Below are positions 9,765 to 20,089 of a stretch of DNA of 64,000 bases, in pieces. Below the pieces are notes generated by a model that made no database searches, was not told the DNA's origin, and saw only the letters and a program-made list of their open reading frames with translations. Each line of letters starts with the position of its first letter. Position 1 is the first letter of the stretch. This stretch comes from Phytophthora sp. 'mugwort'. Taxonomy: Eukaryota > Oomycota > Peronosporomycetes > Peronosporales > Peronosporaceae. Location of the stretch: assembly GCA_033558025.1 (NCBI GenBank), contig JAUCEF010000017.1, positions 4,092,001 to 4,156,000 on the forward strand, given 5' to 3'. The translations under genes were made by a program, and so were the position numbers.

Positions 9765-12279
9765 GGCTAATCTGCTAACCTCCCCTGAATGCTTTCCCGG
9801 TTCGGTTGTTGAAAATTGAGCCGACGTGCGTCCAAATCGGCAAATCTTTTTGTGAACGACGCCAGTGTGGAACTAGCTCTCTCTTGGGTCAAGAGTGACG
9901 TCGGTCGAGATGCCAGAGAGACGCTCGCACAAGCAACGTTCAAATACAAAATCTTGAGACCGGGACGTCCGTCTTTTGTAGCCTAGCAGATCCCAAAAAT
10001 ATATCCGGCGGAAGGTGTCTCCGTTCACGACCGCGAGTTTGTGGAGTGTGTGCAACTAAGAAAAGTAAATAGACAATCTGAATCTCTGCGAGTTTGTGGA
10101 TTGGGGGTGCCCGTAAGAAGGACTCGTCAACAGACTGTTCTGAGCAACAGACACGCTGTGGGCCCGTCTGGGGTGAAGCATTATTCTTAACTGTACCGAG
10201 GACTTCAAGCAGAGAGAGATCCGGCAAGAGGTTCAAGGAGAGCCGAGTGGCAAAGTTGTAGGATGCGAAGGGGTATGAAAGCTGAGTACAGTACAATTAC
10301 GTAGCCACCTTGGCCTCGGGCAGATGCGGCTCTCAGCTTCTTTTCTGTGGCGGAAACCGAATGACGTGGCCCTAATGCGCGGCCTCCAGTATGATGGAAC
10401 GCTTCCAAGCAACGCAGGTGCCTTTACAGCTCTGCAGTGACTGTGTGCTCTACGGCATTAGTACACCGCGGGACGTATCGTCGTGGTCGAACATAAAACA
10501 ATTCGGCAATCGTACAAATACTGTGGAAACGCATAAATTGAGTAGTAAGGCGACGCGAAAGAATTTTGTCCGTCGTAAAATTTATATAAAATCTTTTCGT
10601 ATCGCATAGCCTGTGGTGTTTTAATAATTCAACTTCACTAGTCAGAAACTCTGTTTCAGAAGTTTTCCGACTCTTTTTTGATGCGCATCGGAACATCTTT
10701 AGATGGGACGACACCCGTTACTGTACCGTTTCGGTCTTGATACAGGTCGTTTCTACTTGTCGCGGCAACACCAAGTAGACTTCAACGTAGACCGTAGCCA
10801 ACTCCGTCGACAACTACTTGTCTGGCTCCCTTCCTTGTCAGCGCACAACTTCTACATCGGCAGTACAGTTGAAGTCTTCCCGTACTAGAAACCCGTATCA
10901 AAAGCTTTTCCAGGGCGACTTGTTCTGCACGGGATCTGTGCCGCATATCCGATACCGGTACCCGCAAGTGTTTTTTCTAACAATATGCTGATCACAGTAT
11001 TCCACTACAACACCAGAGCAGCACAGCAAAACAAGCGGGCGTTACTAGCGCTAATGCGGTTCGGAGGACGCCGGCTGTGACCAAGGACTGCTACCGCATC
11101 CTTCCAATTCCAAAAGTAGGCCTTCCACATTAGTTTACACTTCATGTTCTTTAAAATTTCGACTTCGACTTTTACGGTAGATGGCGCCATCGAAAGAAGC
11201 CTGGACTATCGATATGCAAGATTTTCAGTCTCGTTAGTGACGCTCAATACGCGCGCAGCGTGGGGCTCATCTCAAAGGTATCAATAGACAACCGCACGCG
11301 TATCGCACCAAAAATCCATGCTCGGACACAAAGCTGTCGTTCAGCGTCCGGCTTCAAGGTTCGATTCCTGTCTCCACACTACACTGTGGCAACTGCAGTG
11401 TACAGTACAGTAGTAATACACGACTTCAATTTCCAACCCGAGAGTTTACGCCGCAGTCCCACTTGCCATTTCATTTTGTGCGGGCATCCGGAATGCTCTC
11501 ACGTGCAGAGTTCCCATGTGGTAAAGCAAGTCACATGGGATCGACGAGCGGAGAGACGTGCACCTATAATAATTGTCAAGCATTTCGAGACCACGAGACC
11601 ACATCAAGTCGGACAAGGATTGCAATGGTTCCGACACTTACAACTGGATCGCTCATTTTACTTGCCGTAATTGCCGCAGCCGAAATGTTTTTTTTTCTCG
11701 ACTCTAGACGTGAGTGTCGGAAATTGCCCGGCTGCGCACAATTGCCACCTTGTCCGTGTTCGCCCATTTCACACGTTTGCGGCGTTACTATTATAAGGAG
11801 CGAGGTGCTTTCAACGCGTCCAGTATACCGTATATTGGATACGCGACCACTGACGTAGCAAAGCCACAGGAATGACAATCACAACATCCCTTCTTAGGTC
11901 TCTTGAAACTTTTCGTAAACTTGGACCTCGCGCTTTTCATGCCCCCCCTGCAAGTTGCAGGAGGAACCAAAGAACTGGGTTGGTCCCGTCTCATATTGTC
12001 ATGGCGGACGCAGAGAGGAGCTGCAGCTTGTTTTTTAATCGCGTGCATCTGACGAGCTATAATACAAACGGATCGAAATAGTCAGTATGCAAGATTCGCT
12101 AACATTCTGCAACTCAATTGATGGTGAATTTATAGGAATTCTCTTAAAAAAGAAGAAAAAAGGGATTGAAGACATTCTATTAGGGAATATTTCAAAGGAG
12201 GACTCCAATAAAAAAAACACTTTCAAAAAGAGCAATTACCCGAACCTCTGCGAACCACTTTTTAGCCTCCACCACCAGA
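9765..12279. other. 2.5 kb without a supportable gene
   Basis: Only short open frames occur on both strands, none with a recognisable domain, a good splice structure or consistent coding bias. It must contain the promoter of the START/FYVE gene next to 9764. A GGTTCGATTCC-like string near 11360 resembles a tRNA T-loop but has no supporting cloverleaf. Confidence 0.5.
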
Positions 12280-12676
12280 CGCCGAGCGTCACGTGGCGCG
12301 CCTGCTTCATGGCCGACAGCTTGGCCTCGAAGTCGTCATGCGTCACGTCGCCGAATATCTGCAGCAGACGACGGTAGCAGTCGTACGAACCGGTCGACGC
12401 CGCGTTTGGTCACGATCTTGACGGTCTCGTCGTTCAATCCCAGGTTCAGCACCGTGTCCATCATGACGGGTATCGAAGTGGACACGCCCGAGCGCAACGA
12501 TACCAGCAGCGGGTTCGTCGCGTCGGCGAACGTCACGCCCAGCGTCTTCCCCCTACGCACCTCGTCCATCAGGCCGTCGTGCTGGCGCCGCGTAGCGCGT
12601 AGAATTCTTGGCACACCTCCGTCATGATGGTCAGTCGGGACGGCACGTTCACACCGTTGCCGCCCAGCGATAACGC
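12280..12676 (-). pseudogene. Pyruvate, phosphate dikinase fragment, frameshifted
   Basis: Read on the minus strand, three successive frames give pieces of the N-terminal nucleotide-binding domain of PPDK: a segment ending [16 protein letters not shown], then [30 protein letters not shown] and DRFV, then [26 protein letters not shown] is a diagnostic PPDK string. The piece is only about 130 codons of a protein that is usually near 900, it has at least two frameshifts, and no other PPDK part is nearby, so this is a dead, dispersed fragment. PPDK interconverts pyruvate and PEP using PPi in oomycetes. Confidence 0.8.
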
Positions 12677-12738
12677 TTGGAAAATATATGCTTCGTAAAA
12701 TTTAGCTTTTAGAGTTATTCTCGGCAGCCTAATTACCG

Positions 12739-12852
12739 AGTCCCCTTTGAAAATGTTTTTCGATTCGAGCCCCTTTGGAATTTCCCTTCTATTATATATA
12801 CGGTACCATCATCACACAGTAGTTGCCGAGAAACATTTTCAAAGGGACTCTA
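12739..12852. repeat. Short inverted repeat around an AT-rich core
   Basis: A stretch containing CCCTTTGAAAATGTTTTTCG near 12742 is matched in inverted orientation by CGAGAAACATTTTCAAAGGG near 12827-12846, with about 65 bp between. It could be a small foldback element or a degraded transposon end; no target duplication was identified. The remaining sequence up to 13122 shows no gene. Confidence 0.5.
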
Positions 12853-13122
12853 AATATTTTTACAGTAGCTCAGAATTGTTGTTTCCGTACACTGCACTTG
12901 ACCGCCGTACCTAGCTACAGTCAACTGGTGATCTGTCTGCTTTAAACGATCCTACTTAATGCCGCCCATGGCTGACGTGGAAACCCAACCTATATCCTTA
13001 TAATCTCTTTGGTTTAAAAGTCCTCATTAGGATGTAGATTGCGTTTGGAAATCTGAGAGACCAAAGTTTGGTCACCCAGATTTCCGACCATTCGACGAAC
13101 AGACAAGCTATATTAGACAAAT

Positions 13123-15342
13123 ATGACGCGTTTGGTGACGTCGTTGCCTGCTTTGGCTCGACTTGCAGCGCTGCTGAGTCTCTACAGCCTCGATCTGCTG
13201 GATCTGTACGCCAAGGTGGCCTGGATCGGACCGTCGGAGTCGTTCTCGTTCGGTGTAGTGCGTGAGCTTGGCTTTGAGCGCGAACCGCTTCCAAAACCGG
13301 CGTTTTTGCGTGAAAATGGTTCAGGATTACCAACTGAAATAGGGATGGAGTTACTACGAGCATCCGGGTGGACGTCATTCTACGAGAAATGCAGCAATTT
13401 ATACGCTACCAAGGGCAGCGACAATTTTGACGTGGTTAAGGCCACTAACTTCAAACTCGGAGCACCTTTCGCTGCGGAACAGCATGTTGCACATGAATTA
13501 ATTCTCTCGGCTAGTCTGAGTGTAGATTCCGTGGTGTGGGTAAGCTGCCAACTGCTGTTTTTCCACCGACGACCGCCACTATGCCAAGAAAACCTCGTCA
13601 CGTTATTTCCGCAGCGATATCGACTGACTGAGAATGAGGTGGATCCCAACAAAATGGCTGCTATTAACTCGCACGCTGAAGCCGAGCTTCTGAGGATGCT
13701 GGGTCTCCTGAGTCGCAGTCACCCGTTGTCTAAGGTAATCTGCGCGCAAGGGTTTGAATCAACTTCTGGTCCAGGTCATTACAGCCCCACTGTGTTTGTT
13801 TGTGGCAGTCCAAACATATTCGAGAGTGCATTCGTTAGTGTGTTCGCGTCGACTTTTGCCGAGTTGCATGATGATTTGGCGCAGCTAGAAGTGGACAAAG
13901 TGAATATTATGGGGTTCGAGCTGCTATCGCGACAAAACTCCCGTTTGCGGTTCATCCTTCGTGAGAAACATGGCGAACTCGTTGCTATAGTGGAAAACCA
14001 AACAAACTTTTCTACTTTTGGACATCTCTATGTCGTTTTGGTCTTCGTGGACGTCGTATTACTCATCGCGCACATGCGCGCTACTATTGATACAGCTCAA
14101 ATGTTTGGATGGAGCTCACTTCTTGGATTTACACATGCAAGCGGCAAGGGAAGTGATTCGTATGGAAACTTGGACTGGGTGCTGCTGTATCGCTCACTCT
14201 ATCGCAGCAGCAGCATCGCCGGTCTAACGATATTCTCGGCTTTAATATCGTGGCTTGTTAACTTCCCGTTCGCATTGATGTGGTGCACGGAATCGAAGGG
14301 AAAAGCTTACGCACTTGTGTCTGCTGTGCGGATTTGGATGCTAGTGATTTGCTTACTCAATTTATTATGGAGTGCGTTCGTACGGATTCATGAAGCTCGA
14401 GCATATAATGTGGTCAAGTGCGCTTTCGTGAGCCCACTCGAGGTGCTAGCAGCTTCCGCAATTATTGTAACCATGCAAACGAACAAGCTCTTAAACGTGG
14501 CTGAGGTGAGACGACAACTTAATGGCCAACAAGGAGATGACAATGAAGCTTTTCCAGGTCGATCAGCGCTCTCGAATGCTTATAGCGAAGAAGTTGACGG
14601 GTTTGCGACTACACCACCTCAAATACTGCAGATGCTGTTTGCCCCATTGGTAATAATTGTCGCAGAGACTCTAACGCTGGTTATGCTGGTTCTCTGGGTG
14701 AAATCCGTGTACTATCGCCGGCGACTGCCTCATCAAGATAACGACAGTGTGAGCTCCGTTTCAGTGGTAGACTTTGACAATCTCGATGAACATTTGACTA
14801 GCAATGCAATCGATCTCCACACTTCGACGAAACCTCTGATGCCTCGTCGCCGTGCAAAGCTTTATCATCGACTACCGTTGGAAGAGCTATTACGCACACC
14901 AGCTCGAGCGAATAGTTTGGTGCGTTGTAATGTCGCTATTGACGAGGTTGAGAAGGACGGTCTTACATACATGCGGCCCCACGTGTACTACGACTTCGGC
15001 GTCGTCGTGAGTCAAGCTGGATTTCTTCGTACTCGGCGCGGGTTTTCCACTGTAATTCATCGCCGCCTCGATGCTGAGAGATTTTTCGCTCCCGCAGGAA
15101 ACTCGTCGGCAGTCTCGCCGTCGCCCTTGAAGCGTCAGCGAATTGGTGACGGACGTGCAGCCATCAGAGCGAGGTTTGCGTTGAATAGTGTCCCATCTTC
15201 GATGGATGCGATAGCAACGGCACAAGGAAGTCCGTCCCCTCCACGAACACGGTCAGCGTTCAGACCGATATCAATGTCGCGATCTATGCGTCGACGTAAG
15301 AGCATGGAGGACCTGCTGGAAAACTCGTCGCTCACGTTCTAA
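13123..15342 (+). CDS. Multi-pass membrane protein of unknown function, 739 aa
   Basis: One uninterrupted frame of 739 codons. There is a hydrophobic N-terminus (about residues 8-30) that may be a signal peptide or anchor, a large probably lumenal or extracellular part (30-295), then roughly five membrane segments near 300-320, 366-386, 395-418, 435-452 and 500-526, and a basic, Ser/Arg-rich cytosolic tail that ends SMRRRKSMEDLL. A possible N-glycosylation site NQTNFS lies just before the first helix of the bundle. I do not recognise a family; a lineage-specific oomycete membrane protein is the best description. The start chosen is the first ATG, preceded by a CCATTCG initiator-like string about 35 bp upstream. 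Confidence 0.75.
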   Translation: MTRLVTSLPALARLAALLSLYSLDLLDLYAKVAWIGPSESFSFGVVRELGFEREPLPKPAFLRENGSGLPTEIGMELLRASGWTSFYEKCSNLYATKGSDNFDVVKATNFKLGAPFAAEQHVAHELILSASLSVDSVVWVSCQLLFFHRRPPLCQENLVTLFPQRYRLTENEVDPNKMAAINSHAEAELLRMLGLLSRSHPLSKVICAQGFESTSGPGHYSPTVFVCGSPNIFESAFVSVFASTFAELHDDLAQLEVDKVNIMGFELLSRQNSRLRFILREKHGELVAIVENQTNFSTFGHLYVVLVFVDVVLLIAHMRATIDTAQMFGWSSLLGFTHASGKGSDSYGNLDWVLLYRSLYRSSSIAGLTIFSALISWLVNFPFALMWCTESKGKAYALVSAVRIWMLVICLLNLLWSAFVRIHEARAYNVVKCAFVSPLEVLAASAIIVTMQTNKLLNVAEVRRQLNGQQGDDNEAFPGRSALSNAYSEEVDGFATTPPQILQMLFAPLVIIVAETLTLVMLVLWVKSVYYRRRLPHQDNDSVSSVSVVDFDNLDEHLTSNAIDLHTSTKPLMPRRRAKLYHRLPLEELLRTPARANSLVRCNVAIDEVEKDGLTYMRPHVYYDFGVVVSQAGFLRTRRGFSTVIHRRLDAERFFAPAGNSSAVSPSPLKRQRIGDGRAAIRARFALNSVPSSMDAIATAQGSPSPPRTRSAFRPISMSRSMRRRKSMEDLLENSSLTF

Positions 15343-15576
15343 CGACGCCTATTGCCCATCATTTGTGTTACGAGATCTTGGATCTCCTTTCCGGTGCGTG
15401 ATGATGTACTGGGGTCGATGCGCGGGTACATTTCATGCAGGATGTTTGCGTGAATTCCGAAAGTCAAATCTCTTGACTGTGTCATGCGCTATAAGGGTGT
15501 GGTGACCCACTGAGTATAGTTCATTCCAGTATTTGCGCGTGAGAGGCAAGACGGGCGCTCCGTTGGAGTTAAGGTC

Positions 15577-15915
15577 TTGGTGAAGACGGAACCCCAGCAC
15601 CATGCACAGTTGGGCATGGCGTATGTGGCTGTCTCGGCGCAGTGCTTCATCTTCTCATTTAACGCTCACGGTGACGTCCATCGTGGTGGCTTACGCATGC
15701 AACTTGGTACGTGTTGTGACGCTTTCCTATTTAGCTCCCGTACTGAATTGAGATTTTCGTGAAGTTGACCGGCCAGAATATGTACATTCCCCCGGAACAC
15801 CACAAAAGTGCTGCTGATCCGCTGCTTCGTCGGCGTTTCATCGACGGGCTTCGTGTGCTATGCGATTTCGCAAATGGTGCTGACGGATGCGTCGCAATAG
15901 CTTCGTTTCACCCTG
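15577..15915 (+). pseudogene. Decayed DMT transporter copy (pseudo 1)
   Basis: Two pieces match the paralogues downstream: HHAQLGMAYVAVSAQCF (15587-15650) corresponds to the first helix of exon 1, and, in other frames, CFVGVSSTGFVCYAISQMVL with TDAS (about 15824-15900) corresponds to exon 2. Stops, frameshifts and loss of exons 3-4 show that it is dead. It is the upstream-most member of the array. Confidence 0.75.
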
Positions 15916-16146
15916 TACAGGGCTGCATAAACAAATCAACCACATCAGTTGTCTCAACGCCGTCACAGCGTTTGACGAACTGGTATGCCGCATGGCCCTT
16001 GCTCTTCGGCTATAACCACCTCAGCGCTTCTTCAGATGTTAGTGTGCTTGCTGCATTGAGTGCACTTCAACTTCAGTTTGCGTGAACCACATCGCGTATG
16101 TTTTCACCAATCAAATCCCCCCCACGTCACCGGAGAACTGAGTGCT

Positions 16147-17340
16147 ATGAGTGTGGGTGAGTATAAGACGTCGAGCGAGGCAGCGCCTCTGTTGCCCACC
16201 ACTTCGGCCGACAAGATCGATGGCGAACCGACGCACCATGCTCTGCTGGGCATGACATGTGTGGCGCTGGCGTCACTGTGCTTCAGCTTCATGTCCACGT
16301 TCATTAAGTACATGACCTATACCTTCTCGTCCATGGAAGCCACGTTCTGGCGCTCGGTCGGCGTGCTCGTGTGTAACTTCGTACGTCGCTGACGCTCTAC
16401 AGAGCAGTCGAAAACACACTGACGCTGTGTTTTTTTCGTGGAGCAGATCGTTGTCAAGGTGTCGGGTATCAGTCTCTACGTCGAGCCGGAATTCCGCAAA
16501 ATGCTGCTGTTCCGCTGTCTTGCGGGCTTTGCCTGCATGGGTTTTGCCTTCTACGCGATGTCACAGATGGTCCTGGCCGATGCCAGTTGCCTGGTGTTCA
16601 CATCACCCGTCCTCACCTTCTTCATGGTGCGTTGAGTGTCCAACCAGCAGTAGAACCTTGCGTGCTAACTGTCTGGTGCTGGATTGGTTCTTTGTATGCA
16701 GGGTGCCTTGTTCTTGCATGAGAAGATCGACCCGATCAGTCTCGTCAGTGCTGTCACAGCGTTCGGGGGACTGGTGTGTGTCGTGCGTCCGGAGTTTCTG
16801 TTTGGCTACGACCACCCTACTGCTGCTACGGACGGCTCGTGGACAGCAATTTGTTCCGGAGTGATGGGCGCGTTCAGCCAAGTTTTCGTGTTCCTAACGA
16901 TGCGCCAACTGAAGGGACTGAATGTGTTCGTGATCGTCCACTATTTTGCATTTGCGAGTGTCATTCTGACGATGCTGTGGCTGGCGCTGATTCAACAGGT
17001 ACGTTGCTGTCAACGATGCGCTTGTAGTGAATACATACTAATCCGTGTCAACTCTGTGTAGTCCTTCTACATCCCCGACACATTCTTGCTCTGGAGAGCC
17101 ATCATCGGCACGGGCATCGCTACGTTTGGTGGCCAAATGTTCCTTACTCGAGGCTTCCAGTTGGAAAAGGCAGGTGTCGCGGCGGTCATGCGCTACTTGG
17201 ACGTCGTTTTTGTCTTCATCTGGGACTCGTTTATCCTGGGCGAACACATCAACCACTGGAGCATCGTTGGCGCGCTCATTATCCTCACGTGCGCAGTGTT
17301 AATCGCAATGCGAAAGATTCGAATGACGATGCAAGATTAA
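16147..17340 (+). CDS. SLC35G-like DMT (EamA) transporter 1, 329 aa
   Basis: Four exons, all phase 0: 16147-16380, 16447-16626, 16702-16998, 17062-17340; introns 63-75 bp with GTACGT or GTGCGT donors. The protein has about ten hydrophobic helices in two EamA halves. Strings shared with the animal SLC35G group are visible: ATFWRS in helix 2, FRCLAGF, LADASCLVFTSPV, CVVRPEFLFGYD closing the first half, and GFQLEKAGVAAVMRYLDVVF in the second. DMT proteins move small metabolites or nucleotide-sugar-like solutes; the substrate is unknown. The start is the ATG that begins MSVGEYK, as paralogues begin MSIG; an upstream in-frame extension is not conserved. An acidic LL sorting-like motif (EAAPLLP) lies near the N-terminus. 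Confidence 0.88.
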
Positions 17341-18115
17341 TCCGCTCATGAGTATCGGTATCACAGTGATCGACAACTGTACTCAAAACGTTTACTTAGT
17401 GCATGCGATGCCCTTCTACTGTAGACGGCAATTAAAGAAAACAGTGTAAGTTACCTTTACATAGAAATCAATACGTAAGATCGTGTAGACTGCCGAATGG
17501 CCACTGCGGCTGCAATGATACCGCTGGATGTTCCACCCGCTTAACAACACACAAAGCGCCTAATAAAAGTGGGGAACGTAAAAGAAGCTGATCGAGATGA
17601 ATGCTAACAAACTCAAGATCGCAGCGGTACCTAAGGCTCGGCAGTTATCTTAGGTGCGTTCTTCTAGCACGAGCAGAATGACTATGTAATGTGCTCCTTA
17701 GCATCTTTCGCCGAAACACTTTGTGTATGTTTGGGTTTCCTCTTTGGGTTCAATTTACTCTACTGCAACAACAGACGGATAGTGTGCTGCACATTGTTCC
17801 TCACAGCCCGCAACTGAAGGGGGGCAAGATTGGCTCAACAGAATCTATCTGTTGAATAGGTACGACTGAACACGAAGGGAAAGGCGTTCTGTCTGCATTC
17901 ATGTTATGTCCCAGTCAGCGACACCTGGAAGTGGTCTTCGTCTTCATTTGGAACTTGGACGAGCACTGAATATTGGCGGGATACGCAGCTGCTGGACCAT
18001 CCAGTCGCTTGCCAATCAAATCGGCTACTGGTGGGGAGAGTATCGCAGCTCATCATGCGTGTATGCGCATGTCCGTTATTCGCCAGCAGGCCGTCGGCAA
18101 AGCAGAAGCAGCTTC
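17341..18115. other. Spacer between DMT genes, no gene seen
   Basis: About 775 bp with no coding feature I can support. An in-frame extension upstream of the second DMT gene from 17906 is probably fortuitous because the paralogues start at the MSIG position. Confidence 0.55.
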
Positions 18116-18118
18116 ATG

Positions 18119-19342
18119 ATGAGTATCGGACAATCCAAGAGCGAAGCCGCGCCGCTGCTGCCCATCACATCCTCAGGCCCCGTTGACAACAAGGTCGAAG
18201 CGGAACCTACCCATCATCCTCTGCTGGGCATTACGTGCGTGGCCTGTGCCTCCCTGTGCTTCAGCTTCATGGTCACCTTCATCAAGTACACGACCTTCAC
18301 TATCTCGTCCATGGAGGCCACGTTCTGGCGCTCGGTCGGCGTCCTCGTGCTTAATTACGTGCGTTGGATTCTACAAAGGTACCACGATTTCCTGCTCGGG
18401 CGACTAACTGGCTGTGGGTTTACTGCTGTAGACTGCCGTGAAGCTATCGAGGACAAGTCTCGATGTTCCGCCAGAATACCGTCGGATGCTGCTATATCGC
18501 TGCTTTGTTGGCTTTACCTGCATGGGTTTCGCCTTCTACGCGATGTCTCAAATGGTGCTGGCCGACGCGAGCGCTCTGATCCTGACTTCGCCGATCATGA
18601 CGTTTTTTTGTGTACGCTTTATCATCTTTCTCGATGCTGCAAGCGGAATTAAATTATGTACACTAACGCTGCAAATGTTTACTACGTTGTGTAGGGAGCA
18701 ATCTTCCTAGGCGAGAAGATCGATCCGCTCAGTCTTTTGTGTGCGTTCAGTTCCTTTGGTGGCCTGCTCTGCGTCGTGCGGCCGGGATTCCTGTTTGGTT
18801 ATGACGACTTGGTCGCTGCAAACGCTAGCTCTTGGATTGGAGTGTGCTCGGCTTTGCTTGGTGCGCTGAGTCAAGTTGGCGTGTTCCTGACCGTGCGCCA
18901 GCTGAAGGGGCTGAATGTTTTTCTGATCGTTCACTACTTCGCACTGGCTAGCGTCGTCTTGACGCTGCTGTGGTTGGTGCTGATTCAACGGGTACGTACA
19001 CTTGCCAAATAGATGAGTGAGTATTTGAAAGAATGCTAACGAAGGTCGTAACCGTGAACTTTGCAGTCTTTCCTCATTCCGTCAACTTTCCTCCTCTGGA
19101 GAGCCATACTTGGAACTGGCATCTTCGCGTTCTGCGGCCAAATGCTGCTTACCAAAGGCTTCCAGCTCGAGAAAGCTGGTGTAGCGGCCGCCATGCGCTA
19201 CCTGCAAGTGGTGTTTGTTTTCATGTGGGACTCGATCATTTTGGGCGAGCACATTAACCACTGGAGCATCGTCGGCGCGTTCGTTATCGTGTCGGGTGCA
19301 GTGGTAATTGCAGTACGCAAGATACAGACTGTGCCAAATTAA
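18119..19342 (+). CDS. SLC35G-like DMT transporter 2, 330 aa
   Basis: Same four-exon, phase-0 structure as its neighbour: 18119-18358, 18432-18611, 18695-18991, 19067-19342. Exons 2 and 3 have exactly the same lengths (180 and 297 bp) as in the other two complete copies. The start is one of two adjacent ATGs (18116 or 18119). Conserved strings include ATFWRSVGVLV, YRCFVGFTCMGFAFYAM, GYDD and GFQLEKAGVAAAMRYLQVVF. It arose by tandem duplication with the upstream gene; the substrate is unknown. The exon 2 C-terminus reads MTFFC where the others have FFM. Confidence 0.88.
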
Positions 19343-19599
19343 GCTTTACAGTGCCGATATTGAAGAAATAGCCTTAAAGTCAAATTTACTGGATCGGGAT
19401 TATTGTTCTCCTTGCAACAGCGCGAGGGTCAATTCTGAAAAGTGTAAACAAGCAAAAGTTACTTCGTTGGAACTTCGAAACCTGAAGCAGTAGCAGTTAC
19501 AGTTGGTCAGCAACAGAAAATAAGGGCGAACTTTCGACTGCTATGCCGAAAACTAAGACCCCAACCCTCTGGTTGTTCATGGGCTTGTGTGAGTCTACC

Positions 19600-19870
19600 T
19601 GTAACGAGGTTACATGGTGTACCTAAGTACCCTAAGTGATGTAGCCGACATCACTACGTCACGGTGATGACGTCACGATAGGTACCACAGATATTGTATT
19701 CAGAGCCACCCAATAGGATAACATCTAGGGTACTTTATAGGTGATTAATAGTTAGAACATAGACGCATTAAAAGGGGCCACCTATAAATATATTCAGTCT
19801 TGAATCTACCTAATTTTGGTAAGTCCCCCAGACCAGGGACTTGTGAACTGCCGTTCATTGAGAGTTTGTA
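19600..19870 (+). mobile_element. Solo LTR related to the gypsy-I LTR
   Basis: It begins TGTAACGAGGTTACATG and ends GAGAGTTTGTA, and aligns along its length with the LTR copies at 31300 (+) and 37384 (-), from which it differs by scattered substitutions and by lack of a stretch after the first 18 bp. A TATA-like CCTATAAATATAT lies in the same place. No gag or pol is attached: it is followed by unrelated sequence and a hAT remnant. It is either a solo LTR or a 5' LTR separated from its body by later insertions. Confidence 0.75.
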
Positions 19871-20089
19871 AATGGAAGATATCATTGATCTTCATCCACT
19901 TCCCAAATTAAATGTTGCCTGCATGCTTGATCCTGAGTACAAGTAGTTGTATCATCATGTGATCCTGTAGCTGGTATGCAAATACGTGTATTCAAATGAA
20001 AGGTTATCTCGTCTTTTCACGCTCTAGCTCAGACGTACTTGCCGCTTACTAACTGTTTTTCAGTAAATTCTTGTACTCACGCCAGTTTT

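Noticed and set aside
11281..11380. Possible tRNA near 11360
   Set aside because: Only a GGTTCGATTCC-like string; the T stem does not pair well and no A box or acceptor stem is present.
16060..16146. In-frame upstream extension of DMT gene 1
   Set aside because: Paralogues start at the MSVG/MSIG position and the extension is not conserved.
17906..18115. In-frame upstream extension of DMT gene 2
   Set aside because: Not similar to any paralogue N-terminus; likely chance open frame.
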